Shown: piece by piece, positions 9,084-17,360 of the stretch | Position numbering within the stretch: the stretch's first letter is position 1 | Layout of the letters: the number at the start of each line of letters is the position of its first letter | Assembly: GCF_000739895.2 (NCBI RefSeq) | Contig: NZ_BBJS01000042.1 | Coordinates: 1 to 59,054 of the forward strand | DNA from: Sphingomonas paucimobilis NBRC 13935 | GTDB taxonomy: Bacteria; Pseudomonadota; Alphaproteobacteria; Sphingomonadales; Sphingomonadaceae | Direction of reading: 5' to 3' | Length of the DNA stretch: 59,054 bases | The notes under the pieces: generated by a model | What the model was told of the DNA's origin: nothing | What the model saw: the letters and a program-made list of their open reading frames with translations, nothing else | Databases searched by the model: none | Program-made: the position numbers and the translations under genes

Positions 9084-10313
9084 ATGGCGCTGATCGATCT
9101 CTTTCTGTCGCGCGCGGTCCGCAAGGGCCGCCTGTCCCTCACCCATCATGACGGCACCGTCCGCGAGTTCGGCTCACCCGAACCTGGTTACCCGGATGTC
9201 GCAATCCGCTTCACGGACGCCCGCGTCGCCGGGCAGATCGTCCGCAACCCCGCGCTGGCGGCGGGCGAGTGCTTTATGGACGGCCGCCTGGTCGTCGAGA
9301 AGGGCGATGTCCGCGACCTGGTCGAACTGCTGACCGCCAATGACAAATGGGAAGCGGGAGCAGACCGGCTCAATCCGTCCTGGCTGGTCCGCGCGGGCGG
9401 CGCGGTGAAGCATCGCATCGACCGGATCAACATGGAGCGCCGCTCGAAAAAGAATGTCGCCCACCATTACGACCTGTCGGGCACGCTGTACGAACTCTTC
9501 CTCGACACCGACAAGCAGTATAGCTGCGCCTATTATACCGATCCCCAGAACGATCTGGAGCGGGCGCAACGCGATAAAAAGGCGCATATCGCCGCCAAGC
9601 TGGCGATCCAGCCGGGGATGAAGGTGCTCGACATCGGTTGCGGCTGGGGCGGGATGGCGCTCTATCTGCATCAGATGTGCGGCGCCGAGGTGCTGGGCGT
9701 CACCTTGTCCGAGGAACAGCTGAAGGTGGCGCGCCAGCGTGCCGAGGCGCTGGGCGTCGCGGACAAGGTGAAGTTCGAGCTGATCGACTATCGCCGGGTC
9801 GAGGGGAAGTTCGACCGCATCGTCTCGGTCGGGATGTTCGAGCATGTCGGCCCGCCGCAATATCGCACCTTCTTTCGCAAGTGCCGCGACCTGCTGACCG
9901 AGGATGGCGTGATGCTGCTCCACACGATCGGGCGGCTGGGCGGTCCGGGCGTGACCGACGACTGGACGACCAAGTACATCTTCCCCGGCGGCTACAATCC
10001 GGCCCTGTCGGAGATCGTCCGCGCGCAGGAGGGGCTGCGTATGTTCCTGACCGATGTCGAGGTGCTGCGCTGCCATTATGGCTGGACGCTCGACGAATGG
10101 TATGCGCGGACGGTGGCGGCGAAGGAGCGGATCGTCGAGCTGTATGACGAGCGCTTCTATCGCATGTGGCTATTCTATCTGGCGGGTGCGGGCGCGGCGT
10201 TCCGCAATGGCGGGCTTTGCAACTACCAGGTGCAGTTGACGCGCGGGCGCATGTCGGTGCCGGTGACGCGGGATTATATGTTCGAGGGGGAACGCGAACT
10301 GCGCGCGCGGTAG
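9084..10313 (+). CDS. cfa: Cyclopropane-fatty-acyl-phospholipid synthase family protein
   Basis: This SAM-dependent enzyme transfers a methylene group to double bonds of phospholipid acyl chains. The 409-residue length fits. The SAM motif VLDIGCGWGG is at residues 181-190, preceded by HHYDLSGTLYELFLD and YSCAYY and followed by GVTLSEEQ, GMFEHVG and the C-terminal Cys379 in NGGLCNYQVQLTRG. It lies 18 bases after the molybdopterin gene on the same strand and may be read from that transcript. A palindromic terminator follows at 10322-10342. Family members also include mycolic-acid-type and tuberculostearic synthases, but the overall pattern is that of Cfa. Confidence 0.93.
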   Translation: MALIDLFLSRAVRKGRLSLTHHDGTVREFGSPEPGYPDVAIRFTDARVAGQIVRNPALAAGECFMDGRLVVEKGDVRDLVELLTANDKWEAGADRLNPSWLVRAGGAVKHRIDRINMERRSKKNVAHHYDLSGTLYELFLDTDKQYSCAYYTDPQNDLERAQRDKKAHIAAKLAIQPGMKVLDIGCGWGGMALYLHQMCGAEVLGVTLSEEQLKVARQRAEALGVADKVKFELIDYRRVEGKFDRIVSVGMFEHVGPPQYRTFFRKCRDLLTEDGVMLLHTIGRLGGPGVTDDWTTKYIFPGGYNPALSEIVRAQEGLRMFLTDVEVLRCHYGWTLDEWYARTVAAKERIVELYDERFYRMWLFYLAGAGAAFRNGGLCNYQVQLTRGRMSVPVTRDYMFEGERELRAR

Positions 10314-10321
10314 GGCATCTA

Positions 10322-10342
10322 TCCTCCCCTTAAAGGGGAGGA
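10322..10342. terminator. Palindromic terminator between cfa and a converging gene
   Basis: TCCTCCCC pairs perfectly with GGGGAGGA around TTAAA. It lies nine bases after the cfa stop and nine before the stop of the converging gene, so it can serve both strands, although there is no long T-run. It belongs to the same CCTCCCC/GGGGAGG repeat family as the other intergenic palindromes. Confidence 0.55.
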
Positions 10343-10350
10343 ACATGGGG

Positions 10351-10752
10351 TCAGGCCTTGAGCCGCCGGATATCCAGCACATCCACTCCGGCCAGCGTGA
10401 CCGAACCGAAGCGCCCCTCGACCTCGGCAATGATACCCTCGGCGGTCGAGCGCACCCGGGTCCAGGGGATTTCACGCACCGCGAGCATGCGCCCTTGCCG
10501 TTTGATCGCCGCGACCCGGCCATCGGTCGCCACCGCCAGCGCGCCCTGCCCGTCCGCGCCGACCACCGCGCCCGATACGATGAAACCGCTCAGCGCTGCT
10601 TCGGCCGCCGCCGCCACCTCTTCAGGCGAGCCGACCCGGCGATCGCGCCGCCGCCGGAGCAGCAGGCCGATCCCGGCGCCGCTCAGCAGCGTTCCCGCCG
10701 CTCCGCCCGCCAGCGCCCAGCCCGACATGGTCCCGGCCAGGGGCAGAGTCAT
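10351..10752 (-). CDS. Hypothetical membrane-anchored protein, 133 aa
   Basis: I do not recognise a family. The N-terminus carries one Gly/Ala-rich transmembrane helix (WALAGGAAGTLLSGAGIGLLL) followed by an Arg cluster (RRRRDRR), which suggests an inner-membrane anchor with a cytoplasmic body. The body has repeated short beta-like segments (GALAVATDGRVAAIKRQGRMLAVREIPWTRV, GIIAEVEGRFGSVTLAGVDVLDI). Its ATG overlaps the stop of the upstream DUF442 gene (ATGA), so the two are co-translated and probably share a process. Confidence 0.75.
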   Translation of the reverse strand: MTLPLAGTMSGWALAGGAAGTLLSGAGIGLLLRRRRDRRVGSPEEVAAAAEAALSGFIVSGAVVGADGQGALAVATDGRVAAIKRQGRMLAVREIPWTRVRSTAEGIIAEVEGRFGSVTLAGVDVLDIRRLKA

Positions 10753-11180
10753 CCCTGCGCGCCCGCGAGCGCGTCCAGCGTCGGGCGCAGGCCGGACAGG
10801 TCATAGCCCGCACCCTCGGCCTGCATCACGATCAGCGTCGGGTTGCGCCCGGCCTTGGCCGCCGCCAGTGCCCATAAATTGCAGCTGCGCGTGCCCGAGC
10901 GGCAATAGGCCAGGACCGGCCCCTTGGCCTCGGTCAGCGCCTGGGTCATCTGATCGACCATCTCGTGGCTGAACCCGCCCGGCGTCACCGGGATCGCGGT
11001 ATAGGCCAGCCCATGATCCTCGGCTGCGGCGCGAATCGAATCGCCCGTCGGCTGGTTCGGCTCCTCGCCATCGGGACGGTTGTTGACGATGGCGGTATAG
11101 CCCGCTGCCTTGATCGCCGCGACGTCCTCGGGACGGATCTGGGGGGCGACGGCGACGCTTTCGTTCAGGGGACGGATCAT
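10749..11180 (-). CDS. TIGR01244/DUF442 family phosphatase-like or sulfurtransferase-like protein
   Basis: The 143-residue protein has the dual-specificity-phosphatase-like fold of the DUF442 / beta-lactamase-hydrolase-like family: AAIKAAGYTAIVNNRPDGEEPNQPTG early on and the active-site loop AYCRSGTRS with Cys93. The same domain is fused to a persulfide dioxygenase in some bacteria (Blh/BigR operons), which suggests sulfur or sulfide metabolism. No dioxygenase is adjacent here. I chose ATG 11180, preceded by AGGTGA at good spacing, rather than GTG 11189. It is the first gene of a pair with the 133-aa membrane protein. Confidence 0.88.
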   Translation of the reverse strand: MIRPLNESVAVAPQIRPEDVAAIKAAGYTAIVNNRPDGEEPNQPTGDSIRAAAEDHGLAYTAIPVTPGGFSHEMVDQMTQALTEAKGPVLAYCRSGTRSCNLWALAAAKAGRNPTLIVMQAEGAGYDLSGLRPTLDALAGAQG

Positions 11181-11270
11181 GCGGCTCACCTATTCAATGG
11201 GCCGTTTCACCGCAACATGCGGCAGGCCTCATTCGCCTCGAAAAGACGCATCGAGAGGCGCTTGGCTCCG

Positions 11271-11475
11271 CCGAAAGGGGGGCTTTCCTCCCCTGCAAGG
11301 GGAGGTGGCAGCGCAGAGCGCTGACGGAAGGGGGGCGCCGGCAATTAGGACAGCCCGTAATCGCGATCGCCCCCCTCCACCAGCTTCGTGCTCGAGCGAG
11401 ATTGTGTCCCCGGCACAATCCTGGTCTGCCGGGGACAGACCAAAGCTCGAATACCCCCTCCCCTTGCAGGTAACG
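11271..11475. repeat. Composite intergenic palindrome element (gap 11181-11567 holds no gene)
   Basis: The 387-base gap contains CCTCCCCTGCAAGGGGAGG (11287-11305), then GGTGGCAGCGCAGAGCGCTGACGG. About 90 bases on comes an inverted mate ending in CCCCCTCCCCTTGCAGG (about 11455-11470), with inner hairpins around TGTCCCCGGCACA and TCTGCCGGGGACAGA. The layout repeats that at 4455-4590. This is a REP-like element; no coding frame in it looks real. Confidence 0.65.
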
Positions 11476-11567
11476 AACGCGAATCGTCATCACGGCGGCG
11501 GCGGAACCGATCCTCCCGGCCCGCGTCTGACCCTACGATCCCCCCATCGTTCGGAAAGAAGCCCCCC

Positions 11568-12590
11568 ATGTCGCTGATCGATCGTCGCCAGGGTCTATGG
11601 GGTCTGGCCGCCCTGGGAATCGCGGCCACGCTGCCCATGGCTTGGCGCCGGGCGCAAGCCGCGCCATCGACCCGGGGTACGCTCGCGCTGGTCGAGAAGG
11701 GCGAAGGGCGCGTCGCCTTTTACGATGTCGGCGATGGTCGTCGGTTGGGCACCGTGCCGCTGGGCGTCCAGCCGCATGAGATGGTCGCCGACCCCACGGG
11801 GCGCTACGCCTATGTCGGGGGGTATGGCGTGAAGGGCTGGCAGGCCGCCGGTGAGGGCGGCCATCAGCTCTGGGTGATCGACCTCGCCGAGCGGCGGCTG
11901 GCGCGCACCATCGATCTGGCGCCACATCGCCGCTGGCACGGGATGCGGATGGATGCGCAAGGCCGCCTCTATGCGCTGTCTGAGACGGACAGCCTGCTCG
12001 CCCGCTTCGACCAGCCGGCCGCCGCCGAGACGCCGGACCGGATGATTCCCGTCGGCGGCGCGCGCAGCCATTATTTCGTCGTCCGCCGCGACGGGGCTCG
12101 CGCCTATATCGCCGACACGATGAGCGGCATGGTCATCATGGTGAACCCCGACGATGCGAGCTTCGCCCCCGTCAAGCAACATATCGGCCAAGCGCCCGAG
12201 GGACTCGCGCTCAGCCCCGACGAGCGGACGCTCTATGTGGTGGATCGCCCGGCCGGCATCCTTCACGCCCTCGACGCCACGACGCTTCAGCCCCGTGCCC
12301 GCACCCGCTTGCGCGGCGAGGCGGTGCGGGTGATCGTGCAGCCCGATGGCCGGCTGATCGTGTCGAACCAAGGGGACAAGAGCCTGACCCGCCACGCCGC
12401 CGCCACACTCGCCGAGGAAGCACGGCTCGCGCTGCCCGCCGCTGCGCCGGGGCTGAACCTGCCGGCGGGGGGCACGACGCTCTATGCCGCGCTCGACAAC
12501 AATCGGCTGGCGATCGTCGATCTGGCGGCCTGGAAGATCGTCGGCGGCTTTGCGACCGGAGAGGCGCCCGATACGGCGGTGCTCGCATGA
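11568..12590 (+). CDS. YVTN-type beta-propeller protein, exported
   Basis: The 340-residue protein begins with a Tat-like or Sec signal (DRRQGLWGLAALGIAATLPMAWRRAQAAP) and folds as a seven-bladed propeller built of YVTN-like repeats: LVEKGEGRVAFYDVGDGRRLG, GRYAYVGGYG, LWVIDLAERRLARTIDL, RAYIADTMSGMVIMVNP, RTLYVVDRPAGILHALD and NRLAIVDLAAWKIVGG. Such proteins sit in the periplasm and bind partners or quinone/metal cofactors; the specific role is not evident. ATG 11568 has GGAAAG about 10 bases upstream. It stops 50 bases before crtY on the same strand and may be co-transcribed with the carotenoid genes. Confidence 0.85.
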   Translation: MSLIDRRQGLWGLAALGIAATLPMAWRRAQAAPSTRGTLALVEKGEGRVAFYDVGDGRRLGTVPLGVQPHEMVADPTGRYAYVGGYGVKGWQAAGEGGHQLWVIDLAERRLARTIDLAPHRRWHGMRMDAQGRLYALSETDSLLARFDQPAAAETPDRMIPVGGARSHYFVVRRDGARAYIADTMSGMVIMVNPDDASFAPVKQHIGQAPEGLALSPDERTLYVVDRPAGILHALDATTLQPRARTRLRGEAVRVIVQPDGRLIVSNQGDKSLTRHAAATLAEEARLALPAAAPGLNLPAGGTTLYAALDNNRLAIVDLAAWKIVGGFATGEAPDTAVLA

Positions 12591-12640
12591 CGCACCGCCG
12601 GGCCTTTGCGTGACAGTCGCTTTGCGGTAGCGATAGGGCG

Positions 12641-13813
12641 ATGGCAGCCACGATTTCCTGCGATGTCGCGATTGTTGGTGCGGGGCTGGCCGGTGGCCTG
12701 ATCGCCCTGGCGCTCAAGGCACGACACCCCTCGCTCGACCTGCGTCTGATCGACGCGGGCGAGACGATCGGGGGCAATCACGTCTGGTCCTTTTTCGGCA
12801 GCGACGTGGCCAAGCGCGATCGCTGGATCGTCGAGCGGCTGGTCGCGCATGGCTGGCGGCAATATGACGTCGCCTTCCCCGCCCATTCGCGCACGCTCGA
12901 CCAGACCTATTATTCGATCGAAAGCCACCGCCTCGATACCGAGGTGCGCCGCGCCCTGCCGCCGCAGGCGCTGATCCTGGGGCGCAAGGTGCTGGCGGTG
13001 TCGGCCACTGCCGCCGTCTTCGCCGATGGCGACCGGGTGGAGGCCAAGGGCGTGATCGACGCGCGCGGCGCGGGCGACCTGTCCGCTTTGTCGTGCGGGT
13101 GGCAGAAATTCGTCGGCCAGGAATTGCGCCTGTCGCGCCCGCATGGCTGCACCCGGCCGGTGGTGATGGACGCCACCGTCAAGCAGATCGACGGCTATCG
13201 CTTCGTCTATGTCCTGCCCTTCGCCGAGGATCGGATCTTCGTCGAGGACACTTATTACTCCACCTCGTCCGAGCTGAATCGCCGCGCCATCGTTCAGCGG
13301 ATCGAGCGCTATGCCGAGGCGCGCGACTGGCTGACGGCGGAGGTGGTGCGCGAGGAAGCCGGCGTCCTGCCGGTGGCGATGGGCGGCGATTTCGACGCCT
13401 ATTGGCGCAGCGGCGGGGCAAAGACGCCCAAGGCCGGAATGCGCGCCGGGCTATTCCATCCCACCACCGGCTATTCGCTGCCCGATGCGATCCGTCTGGC
13501 CGCGATGCTGGCCGAACGGACCGACTTCGCCGGCGCCGACCTGCACGACGCGACCTATCGCATGGCCCGCGCCGCCTGGGATGCGCGCGGCTTTTATCGT
13601 ATGCTCGACACGATGTTGTTCAAGGCCGCCGAGCCCGATGAGCGATACCGCGTGCTCGAGCGTTTCTATCGACTTGCGCCCGACCTGATCGGGCGATTCT
13701 ATGCGGGGCAATCGACCATGGCCGACAAGGCACGAATTTTGACCGGACGGCCGCCGGTGCCGATCCTGCGCGCCATCGCCGCGCTGAGAAGCCAGACGGG
13801 GGGTCGCGCGTGA
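12641..13813 (+). CDS. crtY: Lycopene beta-cyclase
   Basis: CrtY closes the ends of lycopene to beta-rings, giving beta-carotene. The 390-residue length is usual for proteobacterial CrtY. The N-terminal FAD/NAD dinucleotide fold is seen as DVAIVGAGLAGGL (GxGxxG at residues 13-18). Family landmarks include ETIGGNHVWSFF, FVYVLPFAEDRIFVEDTYYS and MRAGLFHPTTGYSLPDAIRLA. The TGA overlaps the GTG start of crtI (GTGA), so the two are translationally coupled. crtB, which acts earlier in the pathway, is not next to them but 6 kb downstream on the other strand. Confidence 0.96.
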   Translation: MAATISCDVAIVGAGLAGGLIALALKARHPSLDLRLIDAGETIGGNHVWSFFGSDVAKRDRWIVERLVAHGWRQYDVAFPAHSRTLDQTYYSIESHRLDTEVRRALPPQALILGRKVLAVSATAAVFADGDRVEAKGVIDARGAGDLSALSCGWQKFVGQELRLSRPHGCTRPVVMDATVKQIDGYRFVYVLPFAEDRIFVEDTYYSTSSELNRRAIVQRIERYAEARDWLTAEVVREEAGVLPVAMGGDFDAYWRSGGAKTPKAGMRAGLFHPTTGYSLPDAIRLAAMLAERTDFAGADLHDATYRMARAAWDARGFYRMLDTMLFKAAEPDERYRVLERFYRLAPDLIGRFYAGQSTMADKARILTGRPPVPILRAIAALRSQTGGRA

Positions 13814-15285
13814 AGAGCGCGGTCGTCATCGGGTCGGGCTTTGGCGGCCTGGCGCTCGCCATTCGCCTGCAATCGGCGGGCGTGCAGACCACCATCGTCG
13901 AGGCGCGGGACAAGCCCGGCGGCCGGGCTTATTATTGGGAGCGCGACGGCTTCACCTTCGATGCCGGCCCCACCGTCATCACCGACCCGGCCTGTCTGGA
14001 GGAACTCTGGGCGCTGACCGGGCGCAGCATGTCGGAGGACGTCAAACTCGATCCGGTCAGCCCCTTCTACCGGCTCAATTGGGTCGACGGCACCAATTTC
14101 GATTACAGCAACGACGACACCCAGCTCCGCTCCGAGATCGCCAAGCTGAACCCCGACGATATCGCGGGCTATGGCCGGTTCCTCGACTATGCCGCCGGGG
14201 TCTACCGCGAAGGCTATGAGAAGCTGGGCCATGTCGCCTTTCTCGACTTCGCCTCGATGGTGAAGGCCGCGCCTGCGCTGGCGAAGTACCAGGCATGGAA
14301 TTCGGTCTATGCCATGGTCTCGAAATTCGTGAAGTCGGAGAAGCTGCGCGAGGCCCTGTCCTTCCACACGCTGCTGGTCGGCGGCAATCCGATGACGACC
14401 AGCGCCATCTATGCGCTGATCCACAAGCTGGAGCGCGATGGCGGCGTCTGGTTCGCGCGCGGCGGTACCAATAGGCTGGTCGCCGGCATGGTCGCGCAGT
14501 TCGAGCGGATCGGCGGCGTGCTGCGTCTGGGTGATCCCGTCGCGCGGATCGAGACTTTGGGCGACCGCGCGACCGGCGTGGTGACGAAGAGCGGCCTGAC
14601 GATCCAGGTGGATGCGGTCGCGACCAATGCCGATATCATGCACAGCTACCGCGATCTGCTGGCCGACAATCGCTCGGCCCGGCGGACGGTCAACCGGCTG
14701 GAGCGCAAGCGCTATTCGCCGTCGCTGTTCGTCGTCCATTTCGGCATCAAGGGCGCGTGGCCGGGCATCCCGCACCACATGATCCTGTTCGGGCCGCGCT
14801 ATAAGGGCCTGCTGACAGACATCTACGACACCGGGGTGCTGTCGGAGGACTTCTCGCTCTACCTCCACCACCCGACCGTCACCGACCCTAGCTTGGCGCC
14901 CGAAGGCCATTCGACCTTCTATGCGCTGGCCCCGGTGCCGCACATGGGCAAGTTCCCGATGAACTGGGACGAAGTCGGGCCGATCCTGGAAAAGCGCATC
15001 CTCGACGAGGTCGGCCGCCGCCTGATCCCCGACATCCATGATCGGATCGTGACCAAATTCCATTATGCGCCATCGGACTTCGCCACCGACCTCAACGCGC
15101 ATATGGGCTCGGCCTTCTCACTCGAGCCGATCCTGACGCAGAGCGCCTATTTCCGGGTGCACAACCGCGACGATTCGATCCCGAACCTGTATTTCGTCGG
15201 CGCCGGTACGCATCCGGGCGCGGGAATTCCGGGCGTGGTCGGCAGCGCCAAGGCGACGGCGGCGCTGATGCTGGAGCGTAAATAA
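13810..15285 (+). CDS. crtI: Phytoene desaturase (lycopene-forming)
   Basis: CrtI carries out the desaturation steps from phytoene to lycopene with FAD. The 491-residue protein starts at a GTG coupled to the crtY stop. It shows the FAD motif VVIGSGFGGLALAIRLQ (GxGxxG at 8-13), KPGGRAYYWERDGFTFDAGPTVITDP, and the C-terminal FAD-binding segment NLYFVGAGTHPGAGIPGVVGSA, which are diagnostic of bacterial CrtI. A CCTCCCC palindrome at 15294-15312 follows, in front of the converging exporter gene. Confidence 0.97.
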   Translation: MKSAVVIGSGFGGLALAIRLQSAGVQTTIVEARDKPGGRAYYWERDGFTFDAGPTVITDPACLEELWALTGRSMSEDVKLDPVSPFYRLNWVDGTNFDYSNDDTQLRSEIAKLNPDDIAGYGRFLDYAAGVYREGYEKLGHVAFLDFASMVKAAPALAKYQAWNSVYAMVSKFVKSEKLREALSFHTLLVGGNPMTTSAIYALIHKLERDGGVWFARGGTNRLVAGMVAQFERIGGVLRLGDPVARIETLGDRATGVVTKSGLTIQVDAVATNADIMHSYRDLLADNRSARRTVNRLERKRYSPSLFVVHFGIKGAWPGIPHHMILFGPRYKGLLTDIYDTGVLSEDFSLYLHHPTVTDPSLAPEGHSTFYALAPVPHMGKFPMNWDEVGPILEKRILDEVGRRLIPDIHDRIVTKFHYAPSDFATDLNAHMGSAFSLEPILTQSAYFRVHNRDDSIPNLYFVGAGTHPGAGIPGVVGSAKATAALMLERK

Positions 15286-15293
15286 TCTCTTTT

Positions 15294-15312
15294 CCTCCCC
15301 GTGCCGGGGAGG
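15294..15312. repeat. GC-rich palindrome between converging crtI and exporter genes
   Basis: A perfect CCTCCCC/GGGGAGG stem around CGTGC sits between the two stops, eight bases from each. It is identical to the copy at 4562-4580. It probably works as a bidirectional terminator. Confidence 0.6.
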
Positions 15313-15320
15313 ATCAACAT

Positions 15321-17147
15321 TCACGCCAGCACCGCATCCTCTTCCGCCTGCTCGACCTCGGCGGCCTGGCGCGCCCACATTTCGGCATAGAGCCCGCCCT
15401 TGGCCAGCAATTCGCCATGCGTACCCCGCTCGACCACATGGCCGCCATCGAGCACCACGATCTGATCGGCATGGGCGATGGTCGACAGGCGGTGCGCGAT
15501 GACCAGCGTGGTGCGCCCGCGCTCGATCGCCTGGAGCGTCGCGAGGATATCCGCCTCGGTCCGGCTGTCGAGCGCGCTGGTCGCCTCGTCGAGGATCAGG
15601 ATGGGCGGATCCTTCAGCAAGGTGCGGGCGATCGCCACCCGCTGCTTCTCGCCACCCGACAGCTTCAGGCCACGCTCGCCGACGCGGGTGGCATAGCCCT
15701 GCGGCTGGCGCTCGATGAAGTCCGCGATCGCCGCGCCCTTGGCCGCGCGCTCGACGTCCGACTGGTCCGCGCCTTCACGACCATAAGCGATGTTGTAGCC
15801 GATCGTATCGTTGAACAGCACCGTGTCCTGCGGCACGATCCCGATCGCCGCACGCAAACTATCCTGCGTCACGTCTGACACCCGCTGCCCATCGATGGTG
15901 ATCGCGCCCTCGGTGACATCGTAGAACCGGTAAAGCAGCCGCGCGAGCGTCGACTTGCCCGCGCCGGACGGCCCCACCACCGCACAGGTCGTGCCCGCCG
16001 GAATGTCGAGCGTCAGGCCCTTCAGGATTGCCCGATCCGGCTCGTAGCCGAAGACGACATGGTCGAAGCGGACATGCCCGCCCCGCACCGCCAGCGGCAA
16101 GGCATGGGGCGCGTCGACCACTTCGGCGGGCGTGTCGATCAGGTCGAACATCGCGCCCATGTCGATCACCCCCTGGCGGATGGTGCGATAGACCATGCCG
16201 AGCAGATCGAGCGGGCGGAAGAGCTGCGACAACAGGGTCGAGACGAACACCACATCGCCCGGCGAGGCCGCCCCCCGGCTCCATTCGCGCACGACCCAGG
16301 CCATGGCGAAACCGAGCATCAGGCTGGTGATCGCGGCCTGCCCGACATTCAGCCAGGCGAGCGAATTTTCCGACTTGGTCGCCGCGCGGGCATAGGCGGC
16401 GACGCCGTTTTCGTAGCGCTGCGCCTCGCGCTCCTCGGCATTGAAATATTTGACCGTCTCGAAATTCAGCAGCGAGTCGACCGCATGCGCCACCGCGCCG
16501 GTGTCGAGATCGTTCATCCGATTGCGCAGCGCATTGCGCCAGTCGGTCACCTTGCGGGTGAAGCCGATGTAGAGGACGACCATCGCCAGGGTGGTGACGA
16601 CCAGCACCGGCCCGAAACTGCGCCCGAAGATCGCCAGCACCAGCCCCAGTTCCAGCACCGTAGGCGCGATGTTGAAGAGGAGAAAATAGAGCATTGTATC
16701 GATGCTCTTGGTCCCCCGTTCGACGACCTTGGTCACCGCGCCGGTGCGGCGCTCCAGATGGAAGCGCAGCGACAGGCGGTGGAGATGGCGAAAGACATCG
16801 GCCGACAGCCGCCGGGTCGCGTCCTGCCCGACGATCTCGAACACCGCATTGCGCAGATTGTCGAACAGCGTCGTGCCGAACCGCGCCGCCGCATAGCCGA
16901 TGACCAGCAGCACGATCAGCATCACCGCGCCGCGATCCCCGCCCGCCATCCGGTCGATCGCATATTTCAGCGTATAGGCCGCGCCCAGCACCTGCAGGAG
17001 CTTGGACAGGATGACGAGCAGCATCGCCGCCACGATCCGCGCGCGCAGGGCGGGCGCTCCGGCGGGCCAGAGATAGGGGAGGAAGCGGCGAAGCGTCGGG
17101 ATCAGCGGCCGGTCAGGCGCACCGGCGGTGGGGTCGAGTGGCGGCAT
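15321..17147 (-). CDS. Atm1-type ABC transporter (fused membrane and ATPase domains)
   Basis: The 608-residue half-transporter has an ABC membrane domain of about six helices (residues about 35-330) and an ATPase domain: Walker A GPSGAGKST at 392-400, signature LSGGE at 496-500, Walker B ILILDE at 516-521 and the H-loop His552. The sequence LRFHLERRTGAVTKVVERG and TVKYFNAEEREAQRYE are typical of the Atm1/HMT1/ABCB7 group. The structurally studied Novosphingobium homologue exports glutathione-metal and oxidised glutathione conjugates, and a role in metal or redox stress is expected here. It lies between crtI and crtB but runs opposite to crtYI; no direct link to carotenoids is evident. Confidence 0.93.
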   Translation of the reverse strand: MPPLDPTAGAPDRPLIPTLRRFLPYLWPAGAPALRARIVAAMLLVILSKLLQVLGAAYTLKYAIDRMAGGDRGAVMLIVLLVIGYAAARFGTTLFDNLRNAVFEIVGQDATRRLSADVFRHLHRLSLRFHLERRTGAVTKVVERGTKSIDTMLYFLLFNIAPTVLELGLVLAIFGRSFGPVLVVTTLAMVVLYIGFTRKVTDWRNALRNRMNDLDTGAVAHAVDSLLNFETVKYFNAEEREAQRYENGVAAYARAATKSENSLAWLNVGQAAITSLMLGFAMAWVVREWSRGAASPGDVVFVSTLLSQLFRPLDLLGMVYRTIRQGVIDMGAMFDLIDTPAEVVDAPHALPLAVRGGHVRFDHVVFGYEPDRAILKGLTLDIPAGTTCAVVGPSGAGKSTLARLLYRFYDVTEGAITIDGQRVSDVTQDSLRAAIGIVPQDTVLFNDTIGYNIAYGREGADQSDVERAAKGAAIADFIERQPQGYATRVGERGLKLSGGEKQRVAIARTLLKDPPILILDEATSALDSRTEADILATLQAIERGRTTLVIAHRLSTIAHADQIVVLDGGHVVERGTHGELLAKGGLYAEMWARQAAEVEQAEEDAVLA

Positions 17148-17253
17148 GTCGCCCCCATGTCGGCGGAACGGAGGCGAAGTTCAATGGCGGTACCGGAAAG
17201 AGACCAGTCAGGAATACCGGAGCTTCGCCAACACTGCCCGCGTCCATACCATC

Positions 17254-17293
17254 CCGGCCTTCGGCGAAGTGGTAAGGTTTTCGCGAAGGCCGG
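17254..17293. repeat. Imperfect hairpin in the gap upstream of the exporter
   Basis: CCGGCCTTCG (17254-17263) is repeated inverted as CGAAGGCCGG (17284-17293) around a 20-base loop. With the separate hairpin at 17332-17350 it fills most of the 213-base gap 17148-17360, which holds no gene. The gap must also carry the promoter of the exporter gene. Confidence 0.5.
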
Positions 17294-17331
17294 ACTTGCG
17301 GGCGGCTTGCCCTGGCCCAGGCTGCGGAGCA

Positions 17332-17350
17332 CCCCGGCCTTTGGCCGGGG
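17332..17350. terminator. Hairpin after the S9 peptidase gene
   Basis: A perfect stem CCCCGGCC / GGCCGGGG with a TTT loop lies 11 bases beyond the stop of the S9 peptidase. There is no T-run on the minus strand, so intrinsic termination is not certain. Confidence 0.4.
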
Positions 17351-17360
17351 GCTCTTCTCC

